DNA from: Geobacter sp. UBA5608
Lineage (GTDB): Bacteria > Desulfobacterota > Desulfuromonadia > Geobacterales > Pseudopelobacteraceae
DNA: 16,061 bases
NCBI GenBank assembly: GCA_002424705.1
Contig: DIKW01000066.1
Location: 465 to 16,525, forward strand
Direction of reading: 5' to 3'
Shown: positions 12,969 through 16,061 of the stretch, piece after piece
Layout of the letters: each line of letters opens with the position of its first letter
How positions within the stretch are numbered: the stretch's first letter is position 1
Translations under genes and position numbers: made by a program
The notes under the pieces: generated by a model
The model's input: only the letters and a program-made list of their open reading frames with translations
Databases searched by the model: none
What the model was told of the DNA's origin: nothing

Positions 12969-14414
12969 TTATTGTAGTGATTTCAGCAGTTCAATGTTGA
13001 TGAACGATTCAAACGTGATCCGCTCGGCTGGGGTCGGCGGCATGAACTCAATGTCGAACGTCAAATGACCGGCGGCAATTTCAGTGACAGGGTTCTTTGC
13101 CGGGTCATAAACGCATTGGCCGTCGATCAAAGCGCCCCGCATGATCAGTGTACGAATAAAGCCGTTCACGGACTCGCGGATCGTGTCAATCAGGGCTTGA
13201 TTGATCGGCCGGTCGATGAATTGCAGCATGTTGTACTCAATGCTTTCATGAATAATGTCCGCAGTCCGTTGCACGTTGATGAAGTTTTCCGGGCTGGTGT
13301 TGCTGGGGAAGGCCGCCGAACGGTTGCCCCAGGTGCGAATTCCGGACCCGAACGAGTTGAACAGGGTCACTATCCCTGCCTCGTTCAGCGCGTTGGCCTC
13401 GGTGGTACTGTCATTGATCAAGGCGGTGATAGGCAGTTCCATTCCCACAATACCCTTGACCTCAGTATTGGACGGCGACCACCAGTAGCCCCGCTCTACG
13501 TCCTTCGCGGCAATTACACCGGCCAGACGTTGCGAAAGCGGCTCTAGCACTTCCGTATCAGTTGCTGTGTCGTACCGCTTTACGTGGGGGAAACACAGCA
13601 CGGCCCGCTTGTTGCTGGTGTTGAAGTTGATCGTTCCGCTGGGGCCGCGCCCGGTGATTGCCTCGGAAACGGTGGTCCCGATAGGCGCGTCAATCAGGGC
13701 CATTGCTCGCAGCTTGTCAGCGACCGCGATCATTTCAACGGCCACGCTGTCCTGTGTGCAGTAGCCGGGGGCAATGATCATCTTCGCCACGTAGCCGAAC
13801 AGGTTATAGGTTCCTATCAGGGCTTGCAGGCCGGAACGATTGCCGTCAACGTCAACCGCGCCGATAATGTCTGCGGCCAGCACCTTTGAAGGGTCAAGCC
13901 ATGAATAATCCACCTTGACGGCGGCCCCGGCTGCAATGGCACCGGTGGTCACGCGGGTGATCTTGCCGGTGGCGGCGTTGACGGTGTAATCGGTATCAAG
14001 CACGTGAGTGGTCAGACCGTCGCTGCTCTTGACCACAACAGCCGATACCTGGGGGTGTGCCAGTGTCAGGGTGTTGTCGGTGCCGAACGTTACAGCCTCG
14101 GCAGTTACGGCGGTCACGTCGTTGGCCGGGTCAATGGTATTCACCACGATGCAGATAGGGCCGTTGCCTTGATCGAAAATGGCGTCAAGGGCGGCCGGAA
14201 TGGTGAAGCCGGTCCGGTTGGTCCCGAAATACTTCGCAGCATCAACAGGGTTGCGGACAACCACCGGTGCATTAAGGCTGCGGTCGGCGGCTGCCACGTC
14301 AAGCATGGGGGCGGTTCCCACCAGGCCGATTACAGCGGTCTTGACGCCGGTAATCGGGCGGGGGCCTTTTTCAATGGTGATTGTTTCGACGCCGTGCAGG
14401 TAGTTTGCGGCCAT
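12969..14414 (-). CDS. Contractile tail sheath protein (P2 gpFI / Mu gpL type)
   Basis: This is a 481-aa protein of usual sheath length. The N-terminus (MAANYLHGVETITIEKGPRP) followed by 'VKTAVIGLVGTAP' is the typical sheath opening, in which the first strand takes part in the handshake with neighbouring subunits. The C-terminal domain, from about residue 380, carries 'RTADIIHESIEYNMLQF', 'RESVNGFIRTLIMRGALI' and a final 'PPTPAERITFESFINIE', all highly characteristic of contractile sheaths. It polymerises around the tube and contracts to drive it through the host envelope. An upstream GGAGG about 9 bases from the ATG (minus strand) supports the start. The tube gene follows directly, as usual. 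Confidence 0.95.
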   Translation of the reverse strand: MAANYLHGVETITIEKGPRPITGVKTAVIGLVGTAPMLDVAAADRSLNAPVVVRNPVDAAKYFGTNRTGFTIPAALDAIFDQGNGPICIVVNTIDPANDVTAVTAEAVTFGTDNTLTLAHPQVSAVVVKSSDGLTTHVLDTDYTVNAATGKITRVTTGAIAAGAAVKVDYSWLDPSKVLAADIIGAVDVDGNRSGLQALIGTYNLFGYVAKMIIAPGYCTQDSVAVEMIAVADKLRAMALIDAPIGTTVSEAITGRGPSGTINFNTSNKRAVLCFPHVKRYDTATDTEVLEPLSQRLAGVIAAKDVERGYWWSPSNTEVKGIVGMELPITALINDSTTEANALNEAGIVTLFNSFGSGIRTWGNRSAAFPSNTSPENFINVQRTADIIHESIEYNMLQFIDRPINQALIDTIRESVNGFIRTLIMRGALIDGQCVYDPAKNPVTEIAAGHLTFDIEFMPPTPAERITFESFINIELLKSLQ

Positions 14415-14417
14415 AGT

Positions 14418-14657
14418 TTATTTCCTCCGTTTCTTTTCTGTGACTTGCTCTGCATCGTTATCAGTTGTCGGTTGAATTTCTTGCACGGCTGCGACCGGCT
14501 CGGCTGGCACTTCTTCCAGCCACCCCTTGCGGATCAGTCGTTCGGTGTAGCCGTGGCCGTCAGGCAGTTGCACGGCAGCGCCAGGGACAAGCATCACGTC
14601 GCCAAACTCTTTCAGGCTCACGCCAGAAAGCGGGCCGCTGTAAATGTAGGTTTTCAT
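14418..14657 (-). CDS. Small phage protein between tail terminator and sheath
   Basis: This is a 79-aa protein with an N-terminal beta-rich part (MKTYIYSGPLSGVSLKE, 'DVMLVPGAAVQLPDG') and a helix 'TERLIRKGWLEEVP'. It ends in a low-complexity, charged tail finishing with EKKRRK. A protein of similar size occurs at the same place, immediately before the sheath gene, in Mu-like phages (Mu gp38 position), and its function is not established. Here the start overlaps the previous stop. The sheath gene follows after a short gap that holds a strong GGAGG ribosome binding site. I do not assign a function. Confidence 0.55.
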   Translation of the reverse strand: MKTYIYSGPLSGVSLKEFGDVMLVPGAAVQLPDGHGYTERLIRKGWLEEVPAEPVAAVQEIQPTTDNDAEQVTEKKRRK

Positions 14658-15151
14658 CCTGTTACCTCCGTATAATTGCCAAGGTTGTCAGTCGTGGTGA
14701 TCTTGGTTATTACCGGCTCGACCTGTTCAGTTGCAAAATCAAGGTATGCTTCTTGCTCCCACTCGATCAGCCAGACCATGAACCCGTCAAGTCCGGGCTT
14801 GAACATATCTTCCCCGGCGCGTTTCAGGTTGATAGGTCCGATGCCTGCCGTCTGCGGTGTCCACTCTCGCAGCGCCCACCATGCAACGGCGGCGAACTCT
14901 TTCAGATCGACCCATGCGTCAGCAAGCACAGGGTCAACCAGTAAACGGGCTTCAAAGTTAAGATAAACGCGGCTCTTGTCGCGGTTGTTTCCAAAATCAG
15001 AAAACGGCTCGATTGTTGCCAGTTCAACCAGGCAGGCAGGCAAAGCCAGGTGGCGCTGCTGCCGAATGTCGGGGGTGAATGCAGCCACGGTCACGCCCGG
15101 CAGTTTGCCGGTCAGGTACATGACTATTTCGCTGTGCAGGTCAGACAGCAT
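14654..15151 (-). CDS. Probable tail terminator protein
   Basis: This is a 165-aa protein that opens with a helix (MLSDLHSEIVMYLTGKLPGV) and then alternates strands and helices. It includes 'LPACLVELATIEPF' and 'LNFEARLLVDPVLADAWVDL', followed by a Trp-rich helix (EFAAVAWWALREW). The N-terminal helix, a strand with 'ACLVEL', and then 'F.ARLLVD' resemble the small terminator/completion proteins encoded just upstream of the sheath in Mu-like phages. Such proteins cap the tube and sheath and provide the surface for head joining. It overlaps the next gene by ATGA-type coupling (14654-14657). The family name is inferred from position as much as from sequence. Confidence 0.5.
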   Translation of the reverse strand: MLSDLHSEIVMYLTGKLPGVTVAAFTPDIRQQRHLALPACLVELATIEPFSDFGNNRDKSRVYLNFEARLLVDPVLADAWVDLKEFAAVAWWALREWTPQTAGIGPINLKRAGEDMFKPGLDGFMVWLIEWEQEAYLDFATEQVEPVITKITTTDNLGNYTEVTG

Positions 15152-15697
15152 TTACTCCCCCAAAACCTTAAACACTTGGTAACGCAGTTCTTTTAAGGCT
15201 ATTTCCTGCATTTTTGCGGGTATCTGCTCAGATATTGCCAGAAATGCTTTTTCGCCTTGTTCGTCGATTGTCACGGTTGACCGTCGCAACGGCAGGCGGT
15301 TCTTTGTGGTGCGCTCCATCAGCTTTCCGGCATACCGGCCTTGCTTTGGTACGAATGATTGCTGAAACTCCCACTTGCGGACCCTGTAGCCCCGTGCGGC
15401 CTTTTTCGGGGTGTCGATCTTGTCGGCTTTCAGCGGGTCGATTCCAAACCAGACTTTGACAGCCCGGCCCCCGTCCATGCCCAAACGCCACGCCTTGTTG
15501 TACTGCTTCAACCGATAGGCAATCACTTTGCGGGGCAGGTCCATTTCTCCCCTGACGCTTTTCGCTGTCTGGCTGCGGACCCATGCAGCCGTATACCTGA
15601 CGGCCCGTTCCATTGCCCGCTGAATGTCGGCAGGCCCCAGCTTGCGGGTGAACTTCATGAACTCCGCGTCGTCAAAATCCAGCCTTACGGCGATCAT
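15152..15697 (-). CDS. Minor tail protein Z-like (gpZ family) neck/tail completion protein
   Basis: This is a 181-aa basic protein. The N-terminal half is helical (KLGPADIQRAMERAVRYTAA), followed by 'VRSQTAKSVRGEMDLPRKVI', a layout typical of gpZ-like proteins of lambdoid and P2/Mu-like prophages. Later residues include 'KQGRYAGKLMERTTKNRLPL', in a region where such proteins carry a conserved FV/GRxG-type segment. The gpZ family acts in tail completion or head-tail connection inside the infected cell. It begins inside the preceding stop region (4-bp overlap), and its TAA (15152-15154) directly abuts the ATG of the next gene, so translation is probably coupled. Confidence 0.6.
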   Translation of the reverse strand: MIAVRLDFDDAEFMKFTRKLGPADIQRAMERAVRYTAAWVRSQTAKSVRGEMDLPRKVIAYRLKQYNKAWRLGMDGGRAVKVWFGIDPLKADKIDTPKKAARGYRVRKWEFQQSFVPKQGRYAGKLMERTTKNRLPLRRSTVTIDEQGEKAFLAISEQIPAKMQEIALKELRYQVFKVLGE

Positions 15698-15993
15698 GCC
15701 GACAGCCTCAATTCAAGGGCGGTGATTCCGCTACCCTCCGGCACGATAGCAACTACCTTGTAAGTCTGACCCAAGACCACCAGCACAGACCCCAGGACAG
15801 CCGGGGCCGCCTGGTTGTCGGGCAACCGGAATGCAAAGCCTTGCATCCCGGTGATTTGCCCCGACAGACGCGCCTGATCGACGGGGCTTGATAGCTCCCC
15901 CCGTACTGGTAGCCCGTCAAGCGTGGCGTCCTCACCCAATCGGGCGAGGATAGCCACGTCTGCGGCTGCGAACAGGTCGCGGAATTGCTGCAT
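15694..15993 (-). CDS. Head-tail joining protein, lambda gpFII-like
   Basis: This is a 99-aa protein. It has a short N-terminal helix (MQQFRDLFAAADVAILARLG) followed by beta-rich sequence. The pattern of a 'G..V.GEL..P' segment in the first half and a late 'LGSVLVVLGQTYKVV' strand pair resembles the small gpFII-type connector proteins that join the head portal complex to the tail. The length fits that family (about 100-120 aa). It sits first in the connector block and overlaps the next gene by 4 bp (15694-15697). Identification rests on pattern, length and position only. Another small neck protein is the alternative. Confidence 0.5.
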   Translation of the reverse strand: MQQFRDLFAAADVAILARLGEDATLDGLPVRGELSSPVDQARLSGQITGMQGFAFRLPDNQAAPAVLGSVLVVLGQTYKVVAIVPEGSGITALELRLSA

Positions 15994-15995
15994 CT

Positions 15996-16061
15996 TTACT
16001 GCTCCTTACGGGGGCGGCCTGGCTTGCCTTTGGACGCTTCGACAGGCTCGGCGGCCTGCTC
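15996..16061 (-). CDS. C-terminal end of an unidentified phage protein (5' end outside window)
   Basis: An open frame enters from the window edge and ends at a TAA (15996-15998), two bases before the ATG of the next gene (15991-15993). The 21 visible residues end in the basic stretch SKGKPGRPRKEQ, which contains a GRPRK AT-hook-like core. A ribosome binding site for the next gene (AAGGAGCAGTAAAG before the ATG) is embedded in these last codons, which supports translation through this frame. The position upstream of the connector genes suggests a head or head-completion protein, but too little is visible to name it. Confidence 0.55.
   Translation of the reverse strand, partial: EQAAEPVEASKGKPGRPRKEQ

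Noticed and set aside
1..16061. CRISPR array, tRNA, insertion sequence or attachment site
   Set aside because: No regularly spaced repeats, tRNA-like folds, transposase frames or flanking duplications were seen on reading both strands. The only long repeat is TR/VR.

Overview
This window is part of the late operon of a contractile-tailed phage or prophage (myovirus, P2/Mu-like tail). Every gene I can support lies on the minus strand, so transcription runs from high to low coordinates. Genes are packed tightly, many with ATGA-, GTGA- or TAATG-type overlaps. The sequence is moderately GC-rich. The proteins recall prophages of Desulfuromonadales/Geobacter-like proteobacteria, but that is an impression from protein style and not a search result. 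No integrase, attachment site, tRNA or chromosomal gene is visible, so prophage and free phage cannot be told apart here.

Layout in transcription order. (1) 16061-14418 is the neck/connector region: the C-terminal end of an unidentified protein, a gpFII-like head-tail joining protein, a gpZ-like protein, a probable tail terminator and a small protein. (2) 14414-12025 holds the sheath, the tube and the tail-assembly chaperone, the last with a downstream -1 frame extension (probable programmed frameshift). (3) 12024-9967 is the tape measure. (4) 9966-5289 is the tail completion and baseplate set in the order U, X, D, V (spike), W, J, I. (5) 5292-3364 holds a small tail-associated protein, a tail fibre, a DUF4376-like tail-fibre assembly candidate and a 60-aa single-pass membrane protein. 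(6) 3348-531 is a complete diversity-generating retroelement (DGR). (7) 534-1 is the start of a probable lysis region, with two small genes and the first codons of a third.

The DGR is the highlight. It contains a C-type-lectin/FGE-like variable protein (2254-3348) whose last ~40 codons are the variable repeat VR (2264-2381). Downstream of VR is a hairpin with a GRNA-type tetraloop (2223-2245). Next come an Avd accessory protein (1793-2194), the template repeat TR (1662-1779) and a DGR-type reverse transcriptase (531-1538, probable TTG start). I aligned TR and VR by hand at a constant offset of 602. They differ at 15 of 118 positions, and 14 of these fall on adenines of the coding-sense template. 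This is the signature of adenine-specific mutagenic retrohoming. The likely outcome is a phage that diversifies the tip of a tail-associated binding protein while keeping a separate fixed fibre gene.

The DGR sits between the tail-fibre genes and the lysis genes, and its RT overlaps the next gene by ATGA. It therefore appears to be part of the late transcript rather than a separate insertion.
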